64,000 nt of DNA from Rhodothermales bacterium (GTDB lineage: Bacteria; Bacteroidota; Rhodothermia; Rhodothermales; Bin80). Under the pieces are notes generated by a model. The model made no database searches. It had not been told where the DNA came from and saw only the letters and a program-made list of their open reading frames with translations. The stretch spans positions 1,176,819 to 1,240,818 of the forward strand of contig OX638318.1 in the NCBI GenBank assembly GCA_951812585.1. The letters run 5' to 3'. Below, piece after piece: positions 36,492 through 46,010 of this stretch. A program made the translations under genes and the position numbers. Numbering within the stretch: position 1 is the first letter of the stretch; each line of letters starts with the position of its first letter.

Positions 36492-36869
36492 TCCAGCGAG
36501 TGTTCGAACACGAAATCGTCCATCTCGTGGAGGGCCTGTGCTGGGACGCGAGCCACTGCACCCGCCCGCGCTTTCAGGGAATCGCCACCCGGCTGTTCCA
36601 ACACCAGGCCCACACGCACCAGCTCATTACCCCGTCTATGCGCGCAGCCGATTTGGGCTTCACCATCGGTGCGCGTGAAATTCAATTACCAAGGTCGGTG
36701 GATAAGCGGCCGCATCAATCGGATCACGAAGCGTGCAACGGTGCTGGTTGACAATCCGACGGGAGAGCTCATGTCAGATGGGCGCCGGTATATCCGGCGC
36801 TACGTGCCGCTCAGTGAACTCCGCCCTGCCTTCGCAAACGCAAACCGGGATTCCGGGTCACGGTGGTAG
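36480..36869 (+). pseudogene. SprT-like metalloprotease fragment, truncated and frameshifted
   Basis: The frame LEALQRVFEHEIVHLVEGLC contains the SprT HExxH motif (HEIVH). It continues with RPRFQGIATRLFQHQAHTHQ and AADLGFTIGAR. A two-base deficit in the GC repeat at 36671-36676 then shifts it to VKFNYQGRWISGRINRITKR and RRYIRRYVPLSELRP, the usual SprT-like C-terminal end. The N-terminal part before the HExxH helix is gone, replaced by the transposase. SprT-like proteins are DNA-protein-crosslink or stress proteases. This copy is dead. Confidence 0.65.
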
Positions 36870-36892
36870 CTGTTTCCAGTTTCAAGGGTGCA

Positions 36893-36965
36893 ACGCTTCA
36901 CGCTACCTTAATCTGAAGTGACCCCCAAGCGCTTGTTTCAGGGCACCCGCGGCCGGCCGTGGTAT
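36893..36965 (+). repeat. ~60-bp dispersed repeat, copy 1
   Basis: TCTGAAGTGACCCCCAAGCG...TTTCAGGGCAC...GTATTGCT aligns with 48185-48248 over about 60 bp at roughly three quarters identity with small gaps. Both copies lie upstream of a gene and downstream of another unit. The nature is unknown: an IS end, a leader or a terminator relic. Confidence 0.5.
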
Positions 36966-37066
36966 TGCTCGCGAAGTCGGTGCGGCACCATCGGGCAGCG
37001 TACCGGACAACCAGGAACAAAGGCGTGCGGCGTCCATTAATCCGGTTATCCCGACAGACCTCTGCC

Positions 37067-37777
37067 ATGGCTGGCATTCCCAAGAACACGAAGCCGGACA
37101 ATGAGCGTGAGCTCAACCTGGCAGAACGCCTATACCTGCCCGAGATTTTCAAGGGCTTGGCCTACAGCTTCAAAAAGCTGATCAAAGAGCCACAATACAC
37201 CACGGAATACCCTGATGAATTGTGGGATCCGCCCGATTCCTACCGTGGGCGCCCGGTCCTGGTTGAAGAGGATGGCAAGCCTCGCTGCGTGTCCTGCAAC
37301 CTGTGCGCAAAGGCGTGCCCTCCTATGGCGATCTCCATGCAGTCCAAAGAAACGGACGACCCGGCAAGTCCCCAGGAGCGCGAACCGGCATGGTTTGAAA
37401 TCAATATGCTGCGCTGCATCTACTGCGGCTTCTGCGAAGAGGTGTGTCCCGAAGAGGCCATCGTGATGTCCAAGGAATATGACCTCACCTTCCAGGATCG
37501 CAATGAAGCCCTCTTCGGCCTTGATCGTCTCCTAGTGCCGGTGGAACGGCTCAAAGACCGCTTGCAGTACCTGGAAGACTACAAGAATCCGCAGGAAGAA
37601 GCAGCACCGTGGCAGCACGCGGAGGACAACAACCTGCACAGCCTCAAAGATCGGCATCACCTCGAGCAACTCGTGGCTGGCGGCATGGAGGCGCTCGAGA
37701 ATACGCACCTGCGTGAAGAGACGCCGATCGCCAAGGCCAATACCTGGACCGGCCGGGCACCGGAAGAGAATGACTGA
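37067..37777 (+). CDS. nuoI: NADH-quinone oxidoreductase subunit I-like 2x[4Fe-4S] ferredoxin protein
   Basis: About 236 aa from ATG 37067 ([20 protein letters not shown]). Two CxxCxxCxxxCP motifs are present: [13 protein letters not shown] and [15 protein letters not shown]. Preceding text ([20 protein letters not shown]...[11 protein letters not shown]) matches the NuoI N-terminal helix. In complex I it would carry electrons between the peripheral arm and quinone site. No other nuo gene is adjacent, so this copy is outside a nuo operon or the rest lies elsewhere. The C-terminal extension (about 70 residues, [18 protein letters not shown]) is longer than in the standard subunit. Confidence 0.85.
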   Translation: MAGIPKNTKPDNERELNLAERLYLPEIFKGLAYSFKKLIKEPQYTTEYPDELWDPPDSYRGRPVLVEEDGKPRCVSCNLCAKACPPMAISMQSKETDDPASPQEREPAWFEINMLRCIYCGFCEEVCPEEAIVMSKEYDLTFQDRNEALFGLDRLLVPVERLKDRLQYLEDYKNPQEEAAPWQHAEDNNLHSLKDRHHLEQLVAGGMEALENTHLREETPIAKANTWTGRAPEEND

Positions 37778-38240
37778 TGCAGCCGTGCTGCGCAATGATC
37801 TTGCCGGGCAGCTCCGGCATACTGTGGAGGAGCTCGAGGCTACGAAGCAAGTTGCTGCGCGCCTGACAGACGCAGAGCTGGAATCGCGTCTGATGGGGCC
37901 CTCTGTGAAAGAGTGCTACGGCACAATGGCCGACTGGGACCGCACCGTGATTTTGCCGCTGCTAAGGCGCATGCAGGAAGAGTGCGAGCCTGAAGGCGTG
38001 GCTGCGCTACCCGAGATCCACAGATGGAATGCCGTGGCGCTTGGCGACATCCTCGAAGCGGCCCAAGGTGCGCGCCGTGCGCTGATCGCATACGTGAGAG
38101 CCTTGCCGGATACGAACTGGACTCGAAGGGGCACGCTGGCAGGCGAAACGCACGATGTGTTTGGACTCCTGCACGCCTTGACGCAGCACGATGTACACCT
38201 GCTGCAGTCCGTAGCGCGACAGCTGCAGCGAAGCTTCTAG
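37770..38240 (+). CDS. DinB-like four-helix protein
   Basis: 156 aa from ATG 37770, overlapping the nuoI stop by 8 bp. The layout is that of DinB/DfsB-type four-helix bundles: [20 protein letters not shown] in the first half and [20 protein letters not shown] at the end, with histidines placed for a metal site. Family members include metal-dependent thiol transferases, but most are uncharacterised. It is cotranscribed with nuoI by position, although a functional link is not obvious. holA follows 4 bp downstream. Confidence 0.65.
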   Translation: MTDAAVLRNDLAGQLRHTVEELEATKQVAARLTDAELESRLMGPSVKECYGTMADWDRTVILPLLRRMQEECEPEGVAALPEIHRWNAVALGDILEAAQGARRALIAYVRALPDTNWTRRGTLAGETHDVFGLLHALTQHDVHLLQSVARQLQRSF

Positions 38241-38244
38241 GCCC

Positions 38245-39315
38245 ATGGCAGATTCGCGGACTAGCAGCTTGATTCATTACCGGGCATTCGCAAAAGCATT
38301 CGAGGCACGGGATTTTCGCCCGCTGTACCTGTTCTACGGAGATGAATCCTACTTCATTGAAGAGCTTCAAGAGCTCGCCATAAAGTACGCCATCGACGAA
38401 GAGCTTAAGGATTTCAACTTCGAACTGATGTACGGCGACGAGACGCCCAGCGCGGAGGCCATTGAGCGTTGCATGACGCTGCCCATGATGGACGCCCGCC
38501 GCCTGGTCATCATTCGCCGCTTTGAGCAGATGGCCGGCAAGCGCTTGTGGGCTGCCTATGCGAAGCGTCCTAACCCGCAGGCGGTGGTGATACTGATCTG
38601 CACCGGGCGGCCAGCCTTCAGAGCGTTGCCGTTCAAGACATTGAAAGAAAAAAAGTATGCCACCGAGTTCAAGCGGCTGACCGCACGGCAGCGATCGACA
38701 TTTGTGCAGTCGCTCGTAAAAAGCGCCGACTGCGAGATCGACGACGACGCCGTTGCCTGTCTTTTAGATTACGTTGGGACCTCGCTGCGTTCTGTCGTGG
38801 GAGAGCTGGAGAAGTTGAAGACCTTCGCGGCAAAAAATGCACGGCTCACCAGAGACGATGTGGTGTGTGCCATCGGACAGTCACGCGAGATCAACTCCTG
38901 GGAGCTGAGCGACGCCGTTCTCCAGGGGCGCTTGGCTGATGCAGAACGGATCGCGGCACAGTGCGTGGAGCGCAGCACCAACCGACCCAGTGAAGCCATC
39001 CGGCTGGTCACCATGATCGGCAGCCAGCTCGCCCGAGTGTGGCAAGCCAAGGACCTGTTGCAGAGGGGAAACCGTTTCGAAGAGGTATCAGCGTCCTTAA
39101 GGATACCCGACTTCATGGTCCGAAGGTACGTCAATGTGGCCCGGCGCTTTACGCTTGCTGAACTACGAGAGCTTTTCAGCGTAATCCTGGCCGCGGATTG
39201 CGAACTCAAAGGCGAAAGCCCGCGAGAGGCGCGGCTGGTACTTACGCTGATGCTGCGAAAGATGCACCGGCTGGCTCCGAATGCTTATCGCGGAACCGCT
39301 CGACGCTCATATTGA
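38245..39315 (+). CDS. holA: DNA polymerase III delta subunit
   Basis: 356 aa. The delta subunit opens the sliding clamp in the clamp-loader complex. Motifs are RPLYLFYGDESYFIEELQEL at the N-terminus, MDARRLVIIRRFEQM, VACLLDYVGTSLRSVVGELE in the central lid region and the C-terminal collar (LVTMIGSQLARVWQAKDLLQ...PDFMVRRYVNVARRF). The size is normal. It lies 4 bp after the DinB-like gene and 41 bp before the next gene. Confidence 0.92.
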   Translation: MADSRTSSLIHYRAFAKAFEARDFRPLYLFYGDESYFIEELQELAIKYAIDEELKDFNFELMYGDETPSAEAIERCMTLPMMDARRLVIIRRFEQMAGKRLWAAYAKRPNPQAVVILICTGRPAFRALPFKTLKEKKYATEFKRLTARQRSTFVQSLVKSADCEIDDDAVACLLDYVGTSLRSVVGELEKLKTFAAKNARLTRDDVVCAIGQSREINSWELSDAVLQGRLADAERIAAQCVERSTNRPSEAIRLVTMIGSQLARVWQAKDLLQRGNRFEEVSASLRIPDFMVRRYVNVARRFTLAELRELFSVILAADCELKGESPREARLVLTLMLRKMHRLAPNAYRGTARRSY

Positions 39316-39356
39316 TACCAGCATAACTGCACGGCGAATCCAACCGCATTGTGCCC

Positions 39357-39893
39357 ATGGCAAAACGTCACTACGCAACATCACGGGAAGAGGCGGCGCT
39401 GCTGGATGAGCTGCTGTGCGAATATGTGGACGGCACCATTGATCAGGCCGTTCGGGCCGCTTTTGACGAGTGCGTGAGCGCGGACAAGAGCCTTGCAGAG
39501 CGCGTCCAGTGCCTGCGCCGCACGCGCCACCTCTTGAAGCAATACCGTTGCCGCGACACCCGCGGCGTCCAGCAACGCGTTCGTGAAAGGGTTGAGCGTG
39601 AAGTACGAACATTGCAAGACGACTTGACAATGCTGGAAGGCCTCAGTCCGTTTGTCGGCGCGGGTACCAAGGCTGCGCTCGCACTCTGCACGTTGCTGAT
39701 TGCCGGCACCGCAGGCCATGTGCCTTCTCCGTCGATCCACGACAGGGTGCTGCCAACCGCAGCGCCTGCTGCCTTTACCATGGAGATTCCCATGACGCCA
39801 CTGCGCGGTCCAGTGCCGAAGGTTCCCGTTACGCTGGCAAGCGGACCACCTTGGGCACCGGTCACCATCGCCGCGTTTGAAATCGCACCATAA
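39357..39893 (+). CDS. anti-sigma-like small membrane protein
   Basis: 178 aa from ATG 39357 (MAKRHYATSREEAALLDELL). The first 90 residues are helical and charged and resemble the cytoplasmic part of anti-sigma factors (LLDELLCEYVDGTIDQAVRA), but the zinc-binding H-C-C pattern is absent. One hydrophobic helix follows (KAALALCTLLIAGTAGHV), then a proline-rich tail that would be outside the membrane. No sigma gene of the ECF type is adjacent. The assignment is tentative. Confidence 0.55.
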   Translation: MAKRHYATSREEAALLDELLCEYVDGTIDQAVRAAFDECVSADKSLAERVQCLRRTRHLLKQYRCRDTRGVQQRVRERVEREVRTLQDDLTMLEGLSPFVGAGTKAALALCTLLIAGTAGHVPSPSIHDRVLPTAAPAAFTMEIPMTPLRGPVPKVPVTLASGPPWAPVTIAAFEIAP

Positions 39894-39899
39894 TGCACC

Positions 39900-39973
39900 G
39901 GGCCCTTAGCTCAGTGGTTTAGAGCGCTCGCCTCACACGCGAGAGGTCACAGGTTCGAATCCCGTAGGGCCCA
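39900..39973 (+). tRNA. tRNA-Val (anticodon CAC)
   Basis: A 74-nt cloverleaf. The acceptor stem is GGGCCCT/AGGGCCC, the D arm GCTC...GAGC, the anticodon stem CTCGC/GCGAG with loop CTCACAC (anticodon CAC, reading GUG), and the T loop TTCGAAT. CCA is not encoded; the discriminator base A is followed by CAC. It lies 6 bp after the upstream stop and 20 bp before the next ATG. Confidence 0.95.
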
Positions 39974-39993
39974 CACACTACCGTTTTTTTCTT

Positions 39994-42288
39994 ATGAAGT
40001 CTTTTGCAGCCACCTGCCTTGCGATTGCCGCACTTGCCGGGAATGCTTCGGCGCAGTCGTATTACCATCAGCCGAAACCTGTTGCCGCGTTCGGAGGTGC
40101 CGTCGCCGTTACCGAGACCAGCCTCTTTGTGGCAGAGCCGAGCGGATTTACACATCCGGGCCGCGTGCACATCTATAACGAGGCGGACGGCGCATGGCAC
40201 ATAACGCAACACTTGGAGGCTCCAGATGCAGCGGTCGGAGATGGATTCGGGAGGCCTTTGGCCGCTAGCGGCACGACGGTGCTTACGTCCGCACGAACGC
40301 CCAGCCGCACATACTTCTTCGAACTCGTTGGCAACACTTGGACTCAGGCTGCCCAGCTTCCATTCGGTGCCTCCAGCCTGGCCGTGCAGGACCACTGGGC
40401 CCTTATTGGCGTCGTCGGTGGGCAAGACCAGCCGGGCCAGGTCTTTGTCTATCGCAAGAGTGACAGCGGCTGGGAAGAGACCGCGCAGCTCACCGCCGAG
40501 GTGCCGGGCTTTGGCACAGCGGTCGCGCTAGATGGTAATGTGGCGCTGGTAGGTGCACGCGGCGCGGTCTGCTTTTACCGGTGGGACGGCACCACCTTTG
40601 TTGAAGAAGCATGTTTCCAGGGACCGGACCTGGGCATTGAACGCGGCTTCGGTGCTGCCGTGCACATAAACGGAAACAGCGCCTTGGTCGGTGCGCCAAC
40701 GGATCAGCAGTTTACGGGGTCTGTGCAGGTGTTTCGGTATCGGGAGACATGGGAGGCGGCGGAGCTGTTGCGGCTCGAGAATCCAGAACGCGGAGAGCGG
40801 TTTGGCACGGCTGTGGCCGCCACCGCGGAGGGCTTTTGGGTCGGTATTCCCGGAATCAACGGCGGCACCGGCGAACTGCAACTGTTCCCATCTGACGATG
40901 TCCAGGACGTGGTCGTAATTGGGCCTGGCGCGGACGCGGGACGAACCGGCTTCGGCATGACGCTCGCCATAGGGACCTCCGTTGCGCTGGTCGGCATGCC
41001 TTCTGCGGCCTACGGCGAAGGCAGCGCGCGACTTTTGGTAAGGGACGAGGATGTATGGGCGCTCGACGCTGAGCTGTTTGTCGCGACTGCACCCTTGGAC
41101 CCGATACTGGGCGGCGATGCGGTGCAGTGCGATGCAGGCGCGGCGGCAGGCTACGAGTGTGGCCAGGTGGATCTTGTTTCCTTCCTTCCGCTCTCCCACC
41201 TGGGCACCAATCGGGGCGTTCGGCTGAGCGATGTATGGGGCTGGACGGACCCGGAAACCGACAAGGAGTATGGCTTGGTCGGTCACTTGGAAGGCACGAT
41301 ATTCGTCGACCTCAGCGATCCCTCCATGCCGATTGTTCTGGGTGAACTACCGAGGACCGCCGGCTCTCCCGGCAGCACCTGGCGGGATATCAAAACCTAC
41401 AAGGATCACGCCTTTATTGTAGCGGATGGTGCGGGCGAACACGGCATGCAGGTGTTTGATCTGACCCGTCTGCGCGCAGTGCCCGATGCACCGGCTCAGT
41501 TTACAACAGATGCGCACTACGACGGTATTCACAGCGCCCACAACATTGTCATTAACGAGGAGACCGGTTATGCCTTTGCTGTGGGTGCCAGCAGCGGTGG
41601 ACAGAGCTGCGGGGGCGGACTGCACATGATCGACCTTCGCCAGCCGCTGTCGCCAACATTTGCTGGATGCTTCGCAGATGAATCCACGGGGCGACGGGGC
41701 ACCGGCTATTCGCACGACGCCCAGTGCGTAATCTACCATGGCCCCGATGCGGCATATCAGGGCCAGGAGATCTGCATCGGCTCCAATGAAACCGCCATCA
41801 GCATCGCGGACATCACCGACAAGGAAAATCCGGTTGCGATCTCGTCCGGCAGTTATCCGGATGCGTCATATGTGCACCAGGGTTGGCTTTCGGAGGACCA
41901 TGCTTTCTTCTACCAGAACGATGAGCTAGACGAAATCAGCCAGCGGGTCGACCGCACCCGCACACTGGTGTGGGACGTTAGCGATCTGGATGATCCAGTG
42001 CTGGTCAACGAGTATTACGGGCCCACTGGCGCGACGGATCACAACCTCTATGTCCACGAAAACCTGATGTACCAAACGAACAATGCCAGCGGCCTGCGCA
42101 TTGTGGACATCACGGATCGTGCGGCACCTCGGGAAGTTGGATTCTTTGATACTACGCCGTACGGCACCAACGATGCCGGCTTCAACGGCACTTGGAGCAG
42201 CTATCCGTATTTCAAGAGCGGTATCATAGTCGTCACCAGCCGACGCGAGGGACTGTTCATCGTGAAGAAGCAGTCCGTGGGATCCTAG
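39994..42288 (+). CDS. large choice-of-anchor B protein with extra FG-GAP-like propeller
   Basis: 764 aa with a signal peptide (MKSFAATCLAIAALAGNASA). Residues about 25-365 form a repeat domain with FG-GAP-like blades (GFGTAVALDGNVALVGARGA, FGAAVHINGNSALVGAPTDQ, FGMTLAIGTSVALVGMPSAA). Residues about 370-764 are the LVIVD choice-of-anchor B part (DVWGWTDPETDKEYGLVGHL, ISIADITDKENPVAISSGSY, SGLRIVDITDRAAPREVGFF), related to the tandem pair at 23380-26459. There is no T9SS tail (ends VKKQSVGS), so secretion mode and anchoring must differ. It follows tRNA-Val closely. Confidence 0.88.
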   Translation: MKSFAATCLAIAALAGNASAQSYYHQPKPVAAFGGAVAVTETSLFVAEPSGFTHPGRVHIYNEADGAWHITQHLEAPDAAVGDGFGRPLAASGTTVLTSARTPSRTYFFELVGNTWTQAAQLPFGASSLAVQDHWALIGVVGGQDQPGQVFVYRKSDSGWEETAQLTAEVPGFGTAVALDGNVALVGARGAVCFYRWDGTTFVEEACFQGPDLGIERGFGAAVHINGNSALVGAPTDQQFTGSVQVFRYRETWEAAELLRLENPERGERFGTAVAATAEGFWVGIPGINGGTGELQLFPSDDVQDVVVIGPGADAGRTGFGMTLAIGTSVALVGMPSAAYGEGSARLLVRDEDVWALDAELFVATAPLDPILGGDAVQCDAGAAAGYECGQVDLVSFLPLSHLGTNRGVRLSDVWGWTDPETDKEYGLVGHLEGTIFVDLSDPSMPIVLGELPRTAGSPGSTWRDIKTYKDHAFIVADGAGEHGMQVFDLTRLRAVPDAPAQFTTDAHYDGIHSAHNIVINEETGYAFAVGASSGGQSCGGGLHMIDLRQPLSPTFAGCFADESTGRRGTGYSHDAQCVIYHGPDAAYQGQEICIGSNETAISIADITDKENPVAISSGSYPDASYVHQGWLSEDHAFFYQNDELDEISQRVDRTRTLVWDVSDLDDPVLVNEYYGPTGATDHNLYVHENLMYQTNNASGLRIVDITDRAAPREVGFFDTTPYGTNDAGFNGTWSSYPYFKSGIIVVTSRREGLFIVKKQSVGS

Positions 42289-42983
42289 TCCGCCGCTAAT
42301 GCGCCGCGCACCCGCTGGTGCCGCCGAGGCCTTGTCCAGCCTGCCAGGCAGATTGACCGGAAGTGTGCCGTGAGACGGATGCGCCTGGCGCGTTTGCCGA
42401 TGCCTGTGGCGCCGGCCTCGAGCATCCGGGAATGGCTTGTCTGGGAGCGACAGCAAGGGCGCTTCAGCCGGCAATCGCAACGGCGCCAGTGATCCGATTC
42501 TCTTCGGCGCATGCCCTGCACATGTACGAGCATGCGGGGTGTACCACCGCCGCATGGACATATACCTGGCCGTTTGCGACACGCGCGAGGGTAGCGGGCA
42601 GATCCGGTTCTGAATGCCATGTTTGGCGCGTTCACGCCGTCGCGCAGGTGCGGATGGCCCGTTTTGGAATGCCGCAGATCGCACGCACAGCGCGCGAGAG
42701 TACGGCTTCGGATCACGGCAGTACGCGCAGCTGGATTCCACAGACTGGCGAATTGGCGAACGTCTTTTGCCCAGGCGCAGACAGGTAGTGCACTTGCCTT
42801 GACTTTGCGGCGTCTGCGCGGGAGCTACGACTGGGTCGGCGCGTATCAAAGCGGATGCCGGCCTGCCCAGCGATGCGAACCCACAGTGCGGAAGTTTAGA
42901 TGCATCCTGCTGATGCATCCTGATTCGGGATCTTTGCAGATCTGCTTGCCTATAACTGCCACGCTGCCAACATCGATACGCCT
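42289..42983. other. 695-bp region upstream of rpoD
   Basis: No supported gene. GC-rich with many short frames on both strands, none resembling a family. A TTGACT at about 42799 could belong to a promoter, but a matching -10 element is not clear. The rpoD control region must lie here. Confidence 0.45.
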
Positions 42984-43823
42984 ATGTACGTACCCAGACG
43001 CCAGCGAATGCTGGATCAGTACCTAAAGGAGATTGGCCAGATTGACCTGATCACGCCCGCCGAGGAAGTGGAGCTGGCCAGGCAGATCAGGGAGGGGGAC
43101 GAGCAAGCACTTTATGAGCTGGTGCAGGCCAACTTGCGGTTTGTGGTATCGGTGGCCAAGAAATACCAGGGACAAGGGCTGCATCTTACCGACCTTATCA
43201 ACGAGGGTAACTACGGCCTTATCAAGGCGGCCAAGCGCTTCGATGAAACCCGCGGGTTCAAGTTCATCTCGTACGCCGTTTGGTGGATACGCCAAGCCAT
43301 CCTTCAGGCGCTGGCTGAGCAGGGACGTGTGGTGCGCCTGCCGCTGAACCGTATCGGCACCATCAGCAAGATCCGCAAGACAAGCGCCCGCCTCGCACAA
43401 CAGAAGGAGCGACGCCCCAACTACGAGGAGCTCGCCCTAGAGCTCGAAATCGATGTGGAAAAGGTGCGCGATGCCATGCAGCATACGAAGCGCCATGTGT
43501 CGATGGACGCGCCGTTCAATGAGGACGATGACAACAGCCTTCTGGATGTGCTGCCCAGCAACGAAAGCATCTCGCCCGACGATCCGCTGCTTGACGAGTC
43601 CGTCAAAATCGATATCGAACGCGCGCTATCCATGCTTGAACCGCGCGAAGCAGAGATTACGCGGCTGTACTTCGGCATTGGCCGCGAACACTCGCTGACG
43701 CTGGAGGAGATTGGACAGCGCTTTGACCTTACGCGGGAGCGCGTAAGGCAGATCAAGGAAAAATCCCTGCGCAAACTGCGCCAGAAGCATCGCAAAGAGT
43801 ACCTGAAGGTACACATCGGATAG
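42984..43823 (+). CDS. rpoD: primary RNA polymerase sigma factor (short Bacteroidota type)
   Basis: 279 aa. Region 1.2 is [20 protein letters not shown]. Region 2 holds [40 protein letters not shown] and [20 protein letters not shown] (core binding and -10 recognition). Region 3 is [20 protein letters not shown]. Region 4.2 is the -35 helix [20 protein letters not shown]. The absence of a long 1.1 region fits Bacteroidota sigma A. ATG 42984 is used, though ATG 43008 (MLDQYLKE) is equally plausible. A TnpB remnant starts directly after its stop. Confidence 0.95.
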   Translation: MYVPRRQRMLDQYLKEIGQIDLITPAEEVELARQIREGDEQALYELVQANLRFVVSVAKKYQGQGLHLTDLINEGNYGLIKAAKRFDETRGFKFISYAVWWIRQAILQALAEQGRVVRLPLNRIGTISKIRKTSARLAQQKERRPNYEELALELEIDVEKVRDAMQHTKRHVSMDAPFNEDDDNSLLDVLPSNESISPDDPLLDESVKIDIERALSMLEPREAEITRLYFGIGREHSLTLEEIGQRFDLTRERVRQIKEKSLRKLRQKHRKEYLKVHIG

Positions 43824-43825
43824 CC

Positions 43826-44264
43826 CGTGCAGCGAAGCCTAAAGTCAGGCAATTCACGATCGTCAGGCACAACAAGGGATCTGGCCATGACGTGCAGGTT
43901 GTGTGCGATCTTACAGTCAATGACGAACTACGCTGCAAGGCAGCGGCGCCTTTTGACTTAGGCGTGGAGCGTACAGTGGCACTATTCGACGGAGCAAAGC
44001 ACTTGAGGCATGTCCTGCCCAGGCTGGACCCAATTCGACAAAGGCTCCAACCAGGACTTGCCAGGAAAAAGAAGCAGGAGAGCCGTAACAGGAGGGAGGC
44101 CAGGTTCGCTCTGGCCCGGGAAGCGGAGCGACTGACCACCCTTAGACGAGGGCGCATACGAACCACGAAGCTGGACTTTAGTGAGCAGGCCTACACATGC
44201 GCGCATTGCGGGTCGACAATGGGCAGGAACGACGATGCAACAGCAAACATCCACATAAGGCCTG
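43826..44264 (+). pseudogene. tnpB: TnpB (IS200/IS605 OrfB) remnant with central deletion
   Basis: The frame starts within three bases of the rpoD stop (KPKVRQFTIVRHNKGSGHDV). It contains PFDLGVERTVALFDG (RuvC-I aspartate), then RRLQPGLARKKKQ-type basic helix text (RLQPGLARKKKQESRNRREA). It jumps to YTCAHCGSTMGRNDDATANI, the second zinc CxxC and RuvC-III. The RuvC-II glutamate and first CxxC, about 90-100 residues, are missing, as is the N-terminal third. The frame then runs on into non-homologous sequence to 44578. Known relatives are RNA-guided nucleases, but this one cannot be active. Confidence 0.7.
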
Positions 44265-44292
44265 GCTCCTTCGAATGGATGGGAAGTGGCCC

Positions 44293-44326
44293 GGGTCCCA
44301 GGGCGAATGGGACCCAGAACCCTGGG
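44293..44326 (+). other. tandem hairpins at the TnpB right end
   Basis: GGGTCCCA...TGGGACCC is a perfect 8-bp stem with a 7-nt loop (44293-44315). It is followed by CCCAG-AACC-CTGGG (44313-44326). Subterminal hairpins of this kind mark the right end of IS200/IS605 elements, where the guide-like omega RNA is encoded. Association by position with the TnpB remnant is inference. Confidence 0.45.
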
Positions 44327-44629
44327 CTTCCAAGTCAAACCGCTGGTTCCGCGCTTCGGCACGGTGCCAGGTTGCACCACCATGAAGAATCATGTGCCAC
44401 CGTACCCGAGGCAGCTAACTCGCCCGGCACTTTGGCACATAATTCCCTTTGGTTTACCTCTGGCGCCTCCTCCACAACAGGTCGAAGCGCGAAACCGTTT
44501 TGTGCGCCTGCCGCGCCCGCCAAGTTGGCTGTAACCAAGTGCACAAACATTCGTAATCCAAACAGTTCTCCTTTTTAACGTACACGTAACGGCCAGGGAC
44601 GCGCGGGCCCTCCCTAATTCTCCGATTTC
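44327..44629. other. spacer between the TnpB remnant and tolC
   Basis: About 300 bp with no supported gene. The apparent 228-codon frame that spans it is the run-on of the TnpB remnant. The promoter for the efflux operon should lie in its last part. Confidence 0.45.
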
Positions 44630-46000
44630 ATGATTGCGCTCATTCGGCGGGTCTCTCTGCTTTCTTGCGCCGTGCTTTTGGCAGCAGGCTTGGCTGGTGC
44701 CCAGACACCGCAAACCATCACCATCAATGATGCTGTGCGCATCGCACTAGACCAGAACTATCAGCTCAAGGTCAGTGCCAATACCGTTCGGCAACAGGAG
44801 ATAAACCTGCGCGGCAGCAAGTACTTCCTCATTCCAAGTGTCAATTTTGGTTCAAACGCGGGCCGCAACTTCGGACTGTCGTTCGACCAGACCACCGGCA
44901 GTGTGGTCAACTACTCTTCAGATCGGTTCGGGCTCAGCACCAGTGCCAGCTTGCAGGTGTTTTCCGGGTTTAGAGAATGGGCCACACTCAAGCAGGCCCG
45001 TCTGCGCGTGACCGGAACCGGACTGGATCACGAGCGGCAGCGACAGCTGGTCGTGTTTCAGGTGATGGACCAGTATCTGAGCCTGATTCAAGCGCAATCG
45101 CAACTCACGATCCAGGAGGAGAATCTGGATGCACAGCTGCAGCTTCTGGCACAGATACAGGAGTTCGTAAACGCGGGCGCGCGACCTGTGTCGGACCTCT
45201 TTCAACAGCAGGCTACCGCTGCCAATGCGGAATTATCGCTGCTCGACGCACAGCGCAGCATAGAATCCGTTGAGAACCGCCTGATCCAGACGCTGCAACT
45301 GGACCCCTTCGGTGGGTATGAGTTCATGGTCCCTGACCTGACAGAGCTGGAACTGATACCGGAAGATTACGATGTCGAGGCGCTAGTGCGTACAGCGTTT
45401 GAGCGCCGGATGGACCTGCGGGCGCAGGAAGCAGAGATCGACATCAGTGCGCAAGGCATACGCATGGCGCGCGGCGGATGGATGCCGCGCATCAGCCTTT
45501 CGGCGAGCGCAGGCACGAACTACTCCAGCGTGCAAGGATTTGCCGGAGGCGGCCAGACCGTACCGTTCAGCACGCAGCTGGAAAATAATCGGAGCGAATC
45601 GGTAGGCATCAACTTTTCGATTCCCATATTAGACAATTTCGCCACCCGAACGGCGATGCAGAACGCGCGGGTAAGCTACAGCAATGCGCAGCTCGGCCTG
45701 GAAAACCTGCGCCAGACCATCCGGCTCAACGTGCGCCAAGCCTATTTGGACTACCTGCGGGATGAAAAGTACCTGGATGTGACCGAAAAGCAGCTGGCGG
45801 CTGCAGAACAAGCCCTGGAGGCTGCCAACGAGCGTTACAATGTGGGCTCCAGCACGCTGGTGGAACTGGCACAGGCGCAGTCCAACTTCGTAGCCGCTGC
45901 CAGTAATCGGGTGGTCGCGATCAACAGCTTTTTCTTCCGCAAGCTCCTTATTGACTACTACATCGGCGTACTCGACCCGGGCCAGCCGCTGTTTGAATAA
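44630..46000 (+). CDS. tolC: TolC-family outer-membrane efflux protein
   Basis: 456 aa with a signal peptide (LLSCAVLLAAGLAGAQTPQT). Two outer-membrane-efflux repeats of long coiled-coil helices are visible: QTITINDAVRIALDQNYQLK...RLRVTGTGLDHERQRQLVVF, and AQEAEIDISAQGIRMARGGW...LRQTIRLNVRQAYLDYLRDE. The typical YNVGSSTLVELAQAQ motif is near the end. It forms the trimeric exit duct of tripartite exporters. The adaptor gene follows after 10 bp and the ATPase after that, so the three form one operon. Confidence 0.92.
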   Translation: MIALIRRVSLLSCAVLLAAGLAGAQTPQTITINDAVRIALDQNYQLKVSANTVRQQEINLRGSKYFLIPSVNFGSNAGRNFGLSFDQTTGSVVNYSSDRFGLSTSASLQVFSGFREWATLKQARLRVTGTGLDHERQRQLVVFQVMDQYLSLIQAQSQLTIQEENLDAQLQLLAQIQEFVNAGARPVSDLFQQQATAANAELSLLDAQRSIESVENRLIQTLQLDPFGGYEFMVPDLTELELIPEDYDVEALVRTAFERRMDLRAQEAEIDISAQGIRMARGGWMPRISLSASAGTNYSSVQGFAGGGQTVPFSTQLENNRSESVGINFSIPILDNFATRTAMQNARVSYSNAQLGLENLRQTIRLNVRQAYLDYLRDEKYLDVTEKQLAAAEQALEAANERYNVGSSTLVELAQAQSNFVAAASNRVVAINSFFFRKLLIDYYIGVLDPGQPLFE

Positions 46001-46010
46001 CCCCGCAACT

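Noticed and set aside
36500..36685. Minus-strand 67-codon frame as the missing transposase N-terminus
   Set aside because: It is antisense to the SprT fragment and not in frame with the transposase core.
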